Counted from the first letter of the stretch, positions 12,063-24,271 are shown. The stretch is 64,000 bases of DNA from Arachis hypogaea (GCF_003086295.3 NC_092053.1:118006445-118070444), one strand, 5' to 3'. The notes: generated by a model not told the origin, from the sequence alone. A program made the numbers and translations.

Positions 12063-12166
12063 TTCCTCCGCGTCACCACGTCAGACGCGCTTTTCTCAAC
12101 ATTTTCATTGGAACTTATCCAAGCTGTGGATTATTGACATCTTCCATCCACCAGCTTGCGGGGGCG

Positions 12167-12466
12167 TATTAAACTACTCTTCTACTTTAGCCCATGACAA
12201 CAATAAAGAAGTATCGTGGCCCACAAATTCAGCCCAACAGAATACAAAAATTCAATTTTAATTTTAGTCTTTATTATCTTATCTTTATCTTATCTTTAAT
12301 TGTTCTTATCTTATCTTTATTTGCTTTTATCTTTCATAGGACAATGCTCTATATATATTTAGTTTTACCTTCATAGTTTACAATACACTTCAGTACAATT
12401 CAATCAATCAATAATCAATAAAAATTTCGCATTCTTTTCTTTTTTTATTCTTTCACAATTTTATCA
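12167..12466 (+). repeat. 3' LTR of the TRIM-like element
   Basis: 300 bases, directly preceded by the purine-rich tract and followed by the GATTT duplication. Confidence 0.9.
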
Positions 12467-12599
12467 GATTTCTTCTTGTTTTCTTCAACATAAAACTTCG
12501 TTTTCAGATTTTAATTTGCATTGCATTTATGTTCTTCGTTTTTAGATTTCGATCTGCATTGCATTTTTATTTTTCGTTTTCTTCTTCATTTTCAGATTT

Positions 12600-13870
12600 T
12601 AGATTTCTTCTTCATTTTCAGATTTCAATAGCGTATCAAAACAATAAATCATTCAAGTTCAAATCAGTTAAATAAGAGCGATTTGGATTATTCTTCTGAA
12701 TCGAATCAAGTGGACAAGATTTAGATTATTCAATTTTGAATTCAATTGAATGGAATGCAATCGCTAAATCTAGTTATTTATAAATACCATTTTCGGTTCA
12801 TTTTGTATTATATAATGGTTTTGTTTTGATAATATTTTCGATTCATTTGAGACGCAAGTGTTTTTGAATTTGAATTTATATAATGGACAAATTTTTGGTT
12901 CATTTAGTATTATACAATAGTTTCGTTTTGATAATATTTTCGGTTCATTCTTCAACGATTTTGAATGCAATTGAATAAAGTGATAATGGATAGAATTTGG
13001 ATAGAATGCTGGAGTTTTTGAATTTACAGAATGAGGCTCTTCCCCTGATTGTGCATCTTCTTCTTTTTCTTTTTCATTATCTTTCTCTTTCGTTATCATC
13101 ATCTTCAACAATTTTGAATTGAATGGAATGGAATAAAATATAATGCAATTGAATAAAGTGATAATGAATAATTTCATTCTTCTTTGCTAAAAAACGACTC
13201 AATCATCAACAAAAGTACATCAAATTTATTTCTACACCCAAATGAACCTCTAAACTAAGAAATAAACCGAAATTACTTAAGGAATAAAAAATTTTATCAA
13301 TACTTATCAGTAACATCAAGTGAACCTCATTTAACACACAGATGAATCGAAATTAGTTCAGATTTGAACAAACAGTCAAAAAGACTAAATCATTAACAAA
13401 AACACATTGAATCCATTTCTAGATCTAAATGAACATCAATTAAACTAAGAAATGAACCAAAATTACTTAAGGAATAAAAAAATTTGTCAATACTTATCAA
13501 CAGCATCAAGTGGATCTCAATTAACATACAAATGAACCGAAATTAGTTCAGATTTGAACAACCAATCAAAAAGACTCAATTATCAACAAAAATACATCAA
13601 ATTTATTTCTGGATCCAAATGAAACGAAATTATTTAATGATGGAACTAGAGAAAATCAAAATCAATAAAGATATTAACAAAATGATGGTGTTGTTGGTAA
13701 TGATGATATCGAAAGAGAAAGATAACGAAAAAGGAAAAGAAGAAGAAAAAGACGCATCATCAAAGAAGAAGGAGGAGGAAGAACCTACATGCGTGAAGAA
13801 GAAGAAGAAGAACGGTTTCTCATATTAGAGCGCGAAGAATAACGTTTGTTTGGAGAATTTCAAGCCCGTG
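12600..13870. mobile_element. Inverted-repeat element with an internal tandem, class unknown
   Basis: About 13020-13110 is a diverged reverse complement of 13690-13800; both sides encode, on opposite strands, a lysine/glutamate-rich KEKDNEK-type tract. Between them lies a tandem of about 190-base units. This suggests a fold-back or MULE-like non-autonomous element. Terminal repeats and target duplications were not resolved, and the short ORFs (12770-13177 minus, 13619-13828 plus) are low-complexity and not called as genes. Confidence 0.4.
13196..13620. repeat. Tandem repeat, unit about 187-190 bases, about 2.2 copies
   Basis: Units begin at 13196, 13383 and 13573, each with a GACT(C/A)AAT(C/T)AT(C/T)AAC start and a block (G)AAATTAGTTCAGATTTGAACAA near the end. 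The third is cut after about 50 bases. Confidence 0.8.
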
Positions 13871-14984
13871 TACACGCTCTTTTAATAAGAGTAGTTTTGT
13901 TTGGTGTTGTGCTTGGTTGGACTTGAATAGCAATAAAGTTTGAATGTCTAGCATATCTGGAGAAGATATTATACCATGGATGAGGTAAAGAAATTTGAAT
14001 AGTTTTCAATTAGTGAATTAATTACAATTTTTGGAGTAATATCCAAAATAGTACCTAAAAAAATTTTAATCAAATAATTTAATTCTTAACAAGTTTTAAT
14101 TACTAAATTAATCTTTTATTTTATTAGACAAATCAATTCTTAAGTTAAATTTTAATTAAAAAAATTAAGTAAATAAGTTTTTGATATTTAAAAAAAAATT
14201 ATAATTTTTAAAATTTTCAAATCAGTCCCTTCATAGAAAACAAAAAATTTGATGTAGAACTAATTTTATCTAAAAAAATAAAAATTTAAAAACTAATTTG
14301 ATGATTAAAATTTGTTAAAGACTAAGTATCCAACTTAAGGACAATACTAAATAACTAACAAAATTTATCATTTTAGATAGACACTCAGCCAACCAATATT
14401 TTTATACCTAATATCCAAAAAATATTGTATTCACTAGAGTTTAAATCCTAAACCTTGAATTCTAATAATATAAAACTATAGTATTGGCATAAAGCATTGA
14501 CTAATGTTGATAAAAAAAATTACTAGCCCCTGAAATTTCTCAATGCAATAATATATTCAATCTGAATCCTTGACTCAACACCAGCAACCCATTGATTGGC
14601 ATAACGTGTAAGAACTAACGAAATGCAACTAAAGCTCATTTATCATGTTCACTTCATCCATTAACTTTAGAAGGTCTTGAACTATTCATAAAAGCAGCAA
14701 AAAGGTTCAGACTTTCTTTGAGTCTTCAATACATCCAACTATAATAAAAGCATATCTAATTGATTAGGCTATGCACTAACTATACAATCTAATTTATCAC
14801 CAACTTTTGGGGATTGTTGAACACCTAGCAAGGTTATCTCTTAACAAAAGATTTTATGAGCCTCAAAATGTGACATATACTATATAGTACTCATAGCTAA
14901 GCAAGTCATGTGACAGAAAAATCAATAGCCACCTTAGCATTATTCATAACTACTCAAATTTTGAACATTCTCACCACCATTCAG
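13871..14984. other. AT-rich spacer
   Basis: No gene recognised. 14040-14350 contains partly inverted blocks of TTTTAATCAAATAATTTAAT / ACTAATTTGATGATTAAAAT type, possibly a degraded MITE. Confidence 0.4.
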
Positions 14985-15428
14985 GAGATGGAATATTGAT
15001 CAGTTCAGATGGCAAGGAACCATTGTCACTTAACCTTGGAACCGAGTCTTTATAGAAAAGCTAGTTTTCGACATCAACAAGCGAATCAGGTAAACTGGAA
15101 CATTCGGTTGGTGGTTCAACATTTCCAATAGGGGTTACATGGGTGTCGGATTTGTTTACATTGGGTGGTTGGACTTGGTTGGAGGAAATCAGCAGTGACA
15201 CTGCATAGTGTCAAACAGAAATCAGCATAATAGATAGAAGGATGATATCGAATGGTAACAATTAGAAACATTCAAGATAAAATGAGACATGAGTGCAAAA
15301 GTTAGATAATAGATTGAGGCTATAATCTCTCGCTTATTTACCTGGTCACAATGTGTTTCATGGGGTGTGGAAGAAGAAGGGAATTTAGCACAAGCATGCC
15401 GAGCATGAGGATAGTCTCTACAAGCAAC
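14985..15428 (-). pseudogene. Fragment of a RIN13-like Cys/His-rich gene
   Basis: Exon A (15428-15342) is flanked by CAG and GTAAAT splice signals and encodes 29 residues with the pattern CRDYPHARHACAKFPSSSTP followed by HETHCDQ. This matches, from memory, the Cys/His motif of plant RPM1-interacting-protein-13-like proteins, where a C-x-C-x-x-C block normally follows. Exon B would start at 15200 after ATGCAG, but reads CHC then stop. A shifted frame stays open to 14985 (PPNVNKSDTHVTPIGN... SPEWW) except for one TAG. Upstream exons were not found. I read this as a truncated or decaying copy; an unusual splice form cannot be excluded. Family assignment is tentative. Confidence 0.4.
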
Positions 15429-15639
15429 CTGCAAGACAAAACAAATGAGCCTTCACATTTGAAAAGCTATACAGTCCCAATCACATCTACTATCAAAAAA
15501 TAAAAATAAAATAAAATAAAGGGGGAAAAAATGAAAATAGTAAATTTGGATCAACAAATGCTTTGAATATATTCTCTCAAGCATACTCTACCTAAGAAGC
15601 ATGGAATTTTGCTATAAGTTACATTTACATGTACATACA

Positions 15640-15826
15640 TATAAAAGGGAGCCTGGTGCACAAACATCCCGCATTAATGCAAGGTCTGGGGAAGGGCCGC
15701 ACCTAAAGGGTATAATGTACACAACTTAATCTGATAATTATATCCGTGGCTGATTTCACAGTATGAATCCGTGACCTTGAGGTCATACGGAAACAACTCA
15801 ATCGATGTTCCAAGGCTCTCCTTCAA
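15640..15826 (-). mobile_element. Au-type SINE
   Basis: The reverse strand reads as a diverged Au SINE: a tRNA-like head (GAGAGCCTTGGAAC, then GACCTCAAGGTCACGGATTC, the box B-like region) followed by the Au body with GGCCCTTCCCCAGACC, GCATTAATGCGGGA and the end GTGCACCAGGCTCCCTTTT. Au SINEs are tRNA-derived, transcribed by RNA polymerase III and moved by LINE enzymes. It lies just upstream of the RIN13-like fragment, perhaps in one of its introns. Confidence 0.75.
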
Positions 15827-15829
15827 AGA

Positions 15830-17470
15830 GGTGCAACACGAGGACTTTTCAGGGAAGTCATCCAGCCTAGCACTACCCTCACCACACGCTTAAATGCGGA
15901 GTTTTAATGAAATCCGATGCATTAATACTAGTATGATTGCACTTACATGCACATATATACAAAAAAAAACATTGTTTTATACCCAAGCTACATTAATCAA
16001 ACAATGAGATTGTGCCCTACTATAGGCCATGTCTGCAGAAAATCTGTTTAAAGTTTAATTCTTTTTTAATGATTTCATTTATAGTTTTTCATGGTCTTCT
16101 TTTTCGCCAACCTATTGGGCTGCCCTGTCTAATGCAGGATGCTACTCCCTTTTCGACAATGGATGCATACCAACTTTCTCTCTATGTGCAATCAAAAGCA
16201 TACTAGAACGTAGAAGTTAGCTAACAAATCAGCAACCATCAAGTTGAGATGTGGGTATCCAATAGACTATTCAGATGGGGTTTGTTGAGGTTATATAGAG
16301 ATTTGAAGAAGACAAGACATAATTATCTACACTAATGATATATATTTATTTGTACACGCGACATGACAGGTTTAGAGAAACTTTTCAATCTGTATTTATG
16401 CCAAGCCATGTTTGAATCTGCAAACAAGCTTCAGTTTCCCTTGTAATCCGACAAGATAATCCATACTCAGAGCATTAAACATTAAGCATTTGAAGAAAAT
16501 ATGATTTATGCATATTTTAAAAATTATCGTACTTTGATTTCCTTGTTGACATAAAAGCATGGCACAAGTAAATGAAAACTTGCACGTAACAGGGTAAAAT
16601 CTTTTAAAACAAAGAAATAATGACATCAAATTGCAGAGGAATATTATGGTAAGTTGCAATTTGCAAAGCATTCCAGAAAATATAATGCCACTGAAGCCTT
16701 ATTAAATATAATGAATGCAACACATTCAGGAAATAGAAAAACATCCAATGCTTAAGACATTAGATAACAAGATTAACTTAAAGACCAACCACCATAGCCA
16801 TTAAAGCTAGACGCAATGAAATGGTTTCTGATTCATTAGAAACTGTTAGTCGATGGTTCTTTACCAATAAGTAACCACAACTCCTCTAACCAAATACATC
16901 ATCGGGAGTACCATTTGTCCAGTCACGTGCTCAAATCTACGAGTGCGATGTTGTATTAATGTAATTTTCATCAGACTCCTCTTAATTCCTCTTACTGAAG
17001 CCTTGCCTATTAGTAACATATGTTAAGAAATCCCATATGCTTCCTCGCTCCTTACTGCTCTCTCAAATCTTACTATATCTTAAAACCAAAGTTCTTACAA
17101 CATCCACTATCATGTTGCTATGCATTGAGAAATCACTAAATTCACATATGAAACACCATCACAAATCAACTTCTAAAACACCAACACAAATCACTATGCA
17201 TTGATATATCACTAGAAGACGAATCAATAAGCAGCTTGTAAGACATCAAGACCAATCAATCAATAATCAACTACTAAAACACCAACGTAGATAAATAGTT
17301 GACTTCTAAAACATAAACAAAATGATTAAAATATTTTTTTTTTTTGGTCTTAGGTACGTCATATTAAATTAAAAATATAAAATATTCTAATATAGAAATA
17401 GAAATTCAGTCGTAGCATAAAATAAAATATAATATATATCTATTATATAGAAGGAAATATATTTTTTATT
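15830..17470. other. Spacer without a recognised gene
   Basis: Moderately AT-rich, with only short random ORFs. It may include introns or lost exons of the RIN13-like fragment. It ends at the CCTTT target duplicate (17471-17475) of the Tat element. Confidence 0.5.
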
Positions 17471-17475
17471 CCTTT

Positions 17476-17916
17476 TGTTCTGTTCAGCTTTGGCCGAGGT
17501 ATGTATCTTCCAGTGAGGCTATCTGCTTTGGGGGAGAGCTATAAGTCACCTCAAGGGTGTGCTCGGAGTTAACCTCGGCTCTTGCGAAACACGGCGGTGG
17601 GAGCACCTGCAAAAAGAACTCCGACGCTCAAGTTAAAAAAGTATTCGAATTGAGATGAACAAGTAAAAGTGAGAGTGTATTGTGACCTGAGCCTTTGTGA
17701 GTTTGCTTGGTTCCGTTTTATAGATGAGTGGAGGGTCTACGCTCTTAGGTTTGCTCCGATATTCTTGGTGGGATCCGTTTGTTAGTAACGGGCCGAAGAT
17801 AAGGTTTGACTTGCATGTGACTTTGACCAAGTTATGCTTGGGGTCTGCTCTCAGGGCCGAGATATTTGGTCGGTTAGGCGAGAAGGTGATCGCCGATATT
17901 TGAGGGGTACACGTCA
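17476..17916 (-). repeat. 3' LTR of the Tat element (left on this strand)
   Basis: 441 bases; on the element's strand it starts TGACGTGTACCCC and ends GAACAGAACA. Just outside it, the element strand carries CTTGAGGGCTA, a weak polypurine tract. Confidence 0.9.
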
Positions 17917-18305
17917 TAGCCCTCAAGCTTGTCCGTATACGTTGGTTGACGGGCAAGGTTATTTTTGTTTGGTTGTTCTCGGCCTGGGTATTTTATATTT
18001 TGGGCTTTTCCTTGAGCCAGAAAATAGAAGCGTGCGTGACAGTATTGGTGGGAAGTTTTTGTTTTCAAGAAAGTGTGGTGAATCGTGCTTTCATTAATTA
18101 CCCCCTTTTTTGGCGTTTGGGTTTTCAAGATTTGGAGCGGTTGTGTTTCTTTGTTTGCCTACTAAGTTAGTGGGTTGTCATAATTTTTACTGTATTTTTT
18201 GACATTCTACTTTCTTCGAAATTCTTTCTTCCTATTTGACTTACCATGACTTCCAAAGGTTAGTTCTCTTTTCTAGTTTATCCCCTTCTTTTTCTTCTTT
18301 CTGTA

Positions 18306-20097
18306 ATGGCGAGGAAAAAAGAGAAAGAGAAGTTGAAAGTCGTCGAGGTTAGGGAGGATGATCCATATCATTGGGTGCATGACGATGTCAGGACCCGTTC
18401 TTCATCCTACACTAGTGTTGACTCATTGCGGGATTTAGATGGGTTAAACTTTGTGAGGAGTGGCTCTGGTTTGTCGATTGATCTCCTTCCTTGTTCTGGT
18501 GAAGATAGGGTCTGTGAGAGGAGAGGTGACTGGCAGTACTTTTATATGTACACGCCGTGTCTAACCGAGTTGCGCATTCACTTTCCTTTTTCTACCTTTG
18601 AGTGTGACGTGTTGATCCAGCTTAGCTATGCGCCTTCTCAGTTACATCCAAATTCCTGGGCATTTCTTCGTGCCTTTCAGTATCTGATGGGGTTCCTATC
18701 CTTCCCGTGTTCTTTATCTTTATTTTTCTCTTTGTTTCAGTCGAAAGGGGTTCGTAAGGGTTTATGGGTTTGTCTTAGCAGTTTCCCTGGTCGTTCTCTT
18801 TTCCTACTTTACAAGTCTTCTTTTAAGAATTTCAAATCCCTTTTTGTTAAGGTTCGTTCCGTGGAAACTGAGTATCCTTTTTACCTGGATGATGAACTTA
18901 TTGAAAGGTTCCCCCTTTATTGGTGTTCTGAACCAACTCAAATCCTTGAGGCTACTGAGCGGAGTGAGGAAGAAGATTATTTTTTAGATTATTTGGTTGA
19001 GTGTTTTGCTGATGGGGTGTGTTTGTCTATCCCTGAGCTTTTGCATTTGTATAATTCTGGTGATAGTGATGTCTTAAAAGCTTATATAGGTAAAGTTCTG
19101 TCGTTTATTGATTGTACTTCATATTGTTGGGTTTCCTAATATGCTTGGTGTGTTGGCAGGTGGACGGGTCCCTCATCTTGATCCTAATCGGTTCCAATCG
19201 TTTTTGAAAAAGAAAAAAAGAAGAACGTTTGAGGTTCTGGGGTTCCGAAGGAGGATGTGGGGCAGGCTGCTCAGTCTATTGCTCAGCCAGAGTCATCATA
19301 TAAGAGGAAAATGGGTGAGACTGACAATTCGCTAGAGGTCATCTCTGAGGCTGATCAGGAGGTTGTGGGTGGCGTTAAACCTGTTTTTGATCGTCAGAGA
19401 AAACTTCACAGTTTCATTCCGGGGACCAGCTCCCATTCATTATGGAGCAACCAGTTTCCTTTTGCTGAGTTGTCTGATAAGGTGTCCCAGTATCCAGGCG
19501 ACATGCTTATGACACGTCGGGTTGGCATGGAGGGACTTGGAAAGTTTGTTCAAGTTACCTCTCGTTTCTGCTTTTTCCTCTTTCGTTGTTTATGTTATAT
19601 CGTTTCTTATTTTGCTGTTCATGTTGTAGATTGTCGCAGCCCGTTTGATGTGTGCTGGTCGTACAGCCGAGCTTATTGGTGCCGAGCAGCAAGTGGCTGT
19701 GGATAAGATTGCTGACTTAGAGAAGTTGTACAAAGTTAGGGTTGCTGAACTGGAGAGCTCGTCCAAAGTAAAGGATGATGCTCTTGTTACTGCCACAGCT
19801 AAGATGAAGGAATCTGTGGAGGAGGTAGTCCGTTTAAGGGATCAGGTTCGGTTACTTCAGTCTGAGATTAAGGAGAGTGATATTTCTAAAGGGAAACTGA
19901 CTTCGCGAGTTCATGAGTTGGAAGAAGAGGGAATGGAGATGTTCTCTTCGGGTTTTGATCGTGCTGTTAGTCAGATTGCATTGTTAGCTCCTGGTTTCGA
20001 TTGTGATCAACTTGATGTCACTAAGATTGTGATTGGTGGTAAGTTGGTGGTGGATGGAACTGTGGAGGAGCATGGTGAGAATGCGCCTCCGTCTTGA
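18306..20097 (+). CDS. Antisense spliced ORF of the Tat element (Transposase_28 / 'putative gypsy type transposon' family)
   Basis: It lies between the integrase end and the 3' LTR, on the strand opposite to gag-pol. Proposed exons: 18306-19089, 19160-19553, 19630-20097, with GTAAAG..GCAG and GTTACC..GTAG introns whose phases match. Exon 1 carries the conserved family block (LTELRIHFPFSTF, YAPSQLHPNSWAF, FLSLFF-type hydrophobics). Exon 3 is coiled coil, about 100 residues of A/E/K/L heptads (DKIADLEKLYKVRVAELESS). The function of this family is unknown; it is not a proven transposase despite the name. Exon 2 changes frame between about 19205 and 19240 in an A-rich run, so this copy is probably inactive unless a further splice exists. 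ATG at 18306 is taken as start; an upstream ATG at 18247 could begin a short extra exon. Confidence 0.65.
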
Positions 20098-20512
20098 TGT
20101 TTCTATCTTTGTTTTAGACATGTTTATTTTTGTTATGATACAGACTTCTTTTATTTTGTGCTGGCCGGGTTGTGGTTAGCTTTATTGTAATGTTGGATGT
20201 TTTGTGTTTTGAACTCGTAACTTGTTTATGTCTGACCGGGGTCAAATCTATAGTATTGCTTTTGCGTTAGACTTGTGTATAGTTAAAAATTTTTGTTTTT
20301 GAGTAGGATGAGCTGGATAAGTGAATAATTGACTTGTTGAAATGAGATAGGTAAATGTATAATTGATTTTTATGAGATAGGTACAATAGTAAACGATCTT
20401 GTTTGATTTGGGCGTCCGGCCTCGTTAAAACCATCCTTAAGTAAAACCCTTCTTTTTGGGAAAAAACCTCTAAGGGAGAAAAAGAGTACCTTCATTTGCG
20501 AAATGTAAAATT

Positions 20513-23500
20513 CATGATCTATACAACTTTAGGGAAGAAATATTCCAGTTTCCTGAAATTGGATTTCCTTATAATGTTTGTAGCTGGTAGGCCCCCATTC
20601 CGAGTACTCTGGATACTCGGAATGGTCATTCCCAGTTTGCGGCGAGTTTTCCATGTGAAGGAGGTCGTCTGGCTTCTTCTGTTCGTCTGAGGACTAAGTC
20701 GCCCTCCTCGAATGTCCTTGGCACCACTTTTTTATTGTGCCTTCTTTCTGCCAGCTGTTTCAGGGCTCTTTGTTTAATGGCGGCGCTTTCTCGGTCCTCT
20801 TCTGCGAGATCAAGCTCGGCATTTCTTGCATCTATATTGTGTTGTTCGTCATATAGGTCAGCTCTTAGCATGGGGATTCCGACCTCCACCGGGATTAAAG
20901 CTTCTGACCCATAGACCAGCTTGAAGGGTGTTTCGCCCGTTGTTGTTTGTATTGTGGTGTTGTAACTCCATAATACTTCTGGTATTAGTTCTACCCATTC
21001 CCCTTTTGCATTGTCGAGCTTTTTCTTTATTGCCTGCAATATAACTCGGTTAGCAGCTTCGGCCTGCCCATTGGTTTGCGGGTGTTCGACCGAGCTAAAA
21101 TGTTGTATGTTAAAATTTTTTAGAAATGAGCCGAGCTTATTATCGGTAAATTGTCTACTATTGTCCGATATTATCTCTTTTGGTATTCCAAATCGACATA
21201 TGATATTTTTCCATATGAAAGATCGTACCTTTTCGGCAGTTATTTTTGCTAGTGGTTGTGCTTCTATCCATTTTGAGAAATAGTCTATTGATACTAAAAG
21301 AAATTTTACCTGTCCCGGAGCTATTGGGAATGGCCCGAGAATGTCGAGTTCCCATCTGTGGAAGGGCCAGCTTACCTCCATGCTGTGTAATGCTTCAACC
21401 GGTTTTGTAGAGATGGCTGCATGCTTTTGACATTTATCACATGTCTTGACTTTTGTTATGCAATCCCTTTTCATGGTCGGCCAATAATACCCTGTTCGGG
21501 CGATCTTTGCGGCGAGGGCCCGACCTCCGATGTGGTTCCCACAAACTCCCTCATGGACTTCGTCCATCACTTCTTGTGCCTCGTCTTTGTTTAGGCATTT
21601 TAGCAATGGTTGTGAGAAACCGCGCTTGTATAGCTCTCCAGCTATATTTGTGTAGAGGCTTGCTTTTCGTCTGAAATGCTGTGGGTTGAGCTCGTCTATG
21701 GGAATGATACCTGCATTGATGTATTCAAGGAAAGGTGTTCTCCAGTCTCGGAGGTGGTTAATGCTTGTTATAGATAATAGTTCAATGCTTGGTTTTTTAA
21801 GTGTTAGTTGTGATAATGCCGATGTTTGTGTATCCGCCCTAGTGGCGGCAAGTTTGGATAATATATCTGCTCTAACGTTCTTTTCTCTATGTACATGCAG
21901 AATAATAAATGAGCTAAATTTTGAAATGAGATCTTTTGCTATGAGCCAGTACCATTCTAGCAAGGGATCTTTTACCTGAAATTCTCCTCGAATTTGTTGT
22001 ACCACTAAGAGAGAATCACAGTGTGCTGTCAGGCTTTTTGCTTGGAGATTTAGGGCTAGCTTGAGTCCCGCTATGAGGGCCTCATATTCGGCCTGATTGT
22101 TGCTTGCCGAAAAGTGGAATAGGAGGGATTGCTCGGCTACACTTTGTCTCCTTCTTTCAGGATTATCCCTGCTCCGCTTCCTCCTCGGCTGGACGCCCCA
22201 TCAACATGTAGTTCCCAATGTTTATTGAGCTCGTCCGGGGTCAATTTTGAAATGAAGTCTGCGAGGATCTGTGCTTTCAAGGCCGTCTTTGGTTGATATT
22301 TGATGTCGAATTCAGAGAGCTTGATAGACCATTTGGTCAGACTCCCAGCCAATTCTGGTTTTGTCAGTATTTGTCTTAATGGTTGGTTGGTCCTGATTAT
22401 TATCGTGTGGCTTTGGAAGTAGTGCCTGAGTCTTCTTGCCGTTATTACTAGTGCTAAGACTAGCTATTCTATCCTCGGATATCTTTGCTCCGTTGATTGC
22501 ATGACTCTGCTGATGAAGTATACTGGTTGTTATATTTTTCCTGTCTCAATGACTACAGCCGAGCTTATAGAACAGTTAGAGACAGATAAATATAAATATA
22601 AAGGTTTACCGACTTCTGGTTTATGTAGCACGGGTGGTGATGACAGAATGGTCTTGAGTTCAGCGAACGCTTTCTCGCATTCTTCTATCCACTGGAATTT
22701 TTTGTTTTTTGATATTGTTTGGAAGAAATGGTATGATCGGCTTGATGCTGCTGGCAGGAACCGAAATAGTGCTGCTACTTTTCCTGCCAGTTGCTGTACT
22801 TCTTTTATTGTTCTTGGGCTTGCCATGTTAAGTATCGCCTCACATTTTTCGGGGTTTGCTTCAATTCTTCTTGAGGTCAACATGAACCCAAGGAACTTGC
22901 CTCCTTGAACTCCAAAGGCACATTTATCTGGATTGAGCCTCATGTTGTATGCTCGGATCTGTTCAAATATCTCCTTGAGGTCGTCGCAATGCGACTTTCC
23001 TGAGTGGTCTTGGCGACCATATCGTCCACATAGATTTCCATGTTCCGACCTATTTGATGACGGAACACTTTGTCCATCAGCCGTTGGTAGGTTGCACCTG
23101 CATTCTTTAGGCCAAATGGCATTACTCTATAACAAAAATTTCCATGCTCAGTTATAAATGCTGTTTTATTTTGGTCTTCTGGATGCATAAGGATCTGGTT
23201 GTAGCCAGAGTATGCATCCATGAAGCTCAAGCTTTTGAAACCTGATGCGTTGTCTACAAGCTTGTCAATGTTTGGCAAAGGGTATGCATCCTTAGGACAT
23301 GCTTTGTTCAAATATGTAAAGTCAACGCACATGCGCCATTTACCTGAGTTTTTTCTTACCATTACCACGTTAGATAGCCATGTTGTGAATCGGATTTTCT
23401 TAATGAAGTTTGCACTGAGAAGCTTTCTGGTTTCTTCTAAGGCCGCCTTTGATTTCTCTGTTCCAAGATTCCTCTTCTTCTGAGCTATAGGTCAGATAGC

Positions 23501-24271
23501 TCTATCAGTGGCGAGTTTGTGGCAGATAATATTAGGGTCTATCCCTGGCATATCCGCTGGAGTCCAGGCGAAGAGATCAGCGTTCGCTTGCAATACTCTT
23601 ATGAGTTCTATTCTTTGTTGTCCCTGGAGTGCTTGGTCGATGTATGTGACGTGTTCTGGCTTCGAAGTTAGCGGGACCTTCACGAGTTCGTCCGCTGGCT
23701 GAGGTCTTTCTTGGGTGTCTTCTCTGGGGTCAAGCTCCGCTAGGGACAATACCTCGTTCGTGCTGTGAATTGCTTTGACTTCTTGGTGGAACTCCTGTTT
23801 TGCGGCTGACCTTTTCAGGCTTGCGTTGTAGCACTGCCGAGCTTATTGGCGATCTGAGTAGATTGTAGCTATTCTGTCGTCCTGTGCCTGAAATTTAACA
23901 CATAGATGAAAAGTGGATACTACTGCCCTGAACATGTTCAGAGCAGGCCTTCCGAGAATAATATTGTAAGGGCTTGGGCAGTCAACTACTAAATATTGCA
24001 TGTCAATGGTTCATGACAATGAGCCCTCTCCCATCATTATTTTTAACCATATGTATCCTTTGATCGGGACCATTTCTCCATGACACTGCTACCTAGATCC
24101 ATAAGGATTTTTCTTACCAATAACTCGCCCGTTTGGATGGAAATTACCACTGGGTCGTCCAAGTTTGGTGCTGCCGAGCATATATCCTCTTGGCTGAAGG
24201 TGATGTTGAGGTTGGGCATGCCTTTGTTGTTTTGTGGTGTTGTTCCTTCGATTGCCAACATTGCGCGGTAG
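20513..24271 (-). pseudogene. Tat pol: protease, RT, RNase H, second RNase H, integrase (broken)
   Basis: Order on the minus strand: protease around 24110 (DLGSS in place of the usual D-x-GSS, followed by a deletion and stops); linker to 23492; RT at 23368-22985 with YPLPNIDKLVDN, MDAYSGYNQI, FGLKNAGATYQR and the catalytic YVDDM; RNase H at 22943-22530; archaeal-type RNase H at 22210-22137 (VDGASSRGGSG); integrase at 22005-20626. The integrase has an H-H-C-C finger (HEGVCGNH, CDKCQKH) and the D, D, E residues in LDILGPF, ISDNSRQF and GQAEAAN. Frames break at about 24080, 23845, 23490, 22990, 22530 and 22130; a TGA at 20623-20625 cuts the integrase tail, which continues in frame to about 20513. 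Confidence 0.85.

Larger units (their letters stand above)
11097..12466 (+). mobile_element. Short non-autonomous LTR retrotransposon (TRIM/LARD-like, copia-derived)
   Basis: Two near-identical 300-base LTRs (11097-11396 and 12167-12466) flank a 770-base interior. A 5 bp target duplication GATTT is present at 11092-11096 and 12467-12471. A primer binding site TGGTATCAGAG matching initiator tRNA-Met starts directly after the first LTR at 11397, and a G-rich polypurine-like tract (GCGGGGGCG) ends directly before the second. The interior holds only a short gag-like start (11467-11748; HPSENSTTVLIIPVL resembles the copia gag N-terminus) and tandem repeats, with no pol. Mobilisation would need enzymes from another copia element. 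The LTRs start TATT rather than the usual TGTT. Confidence 0.9.

Noticed and set aside
11693..12172. 159-codon ORF in the TRIM-like element
   Set aside because: It reads through tandem repeats and has no family resemblance; the open frame follows from repeat length divisible by three.
17633..18170. Small ORFs across the Tat LTR and just outside it
   Set aside because: They lie in the LTR or untranslated end, and the same frames in the other LTR are not preserved as proteins.
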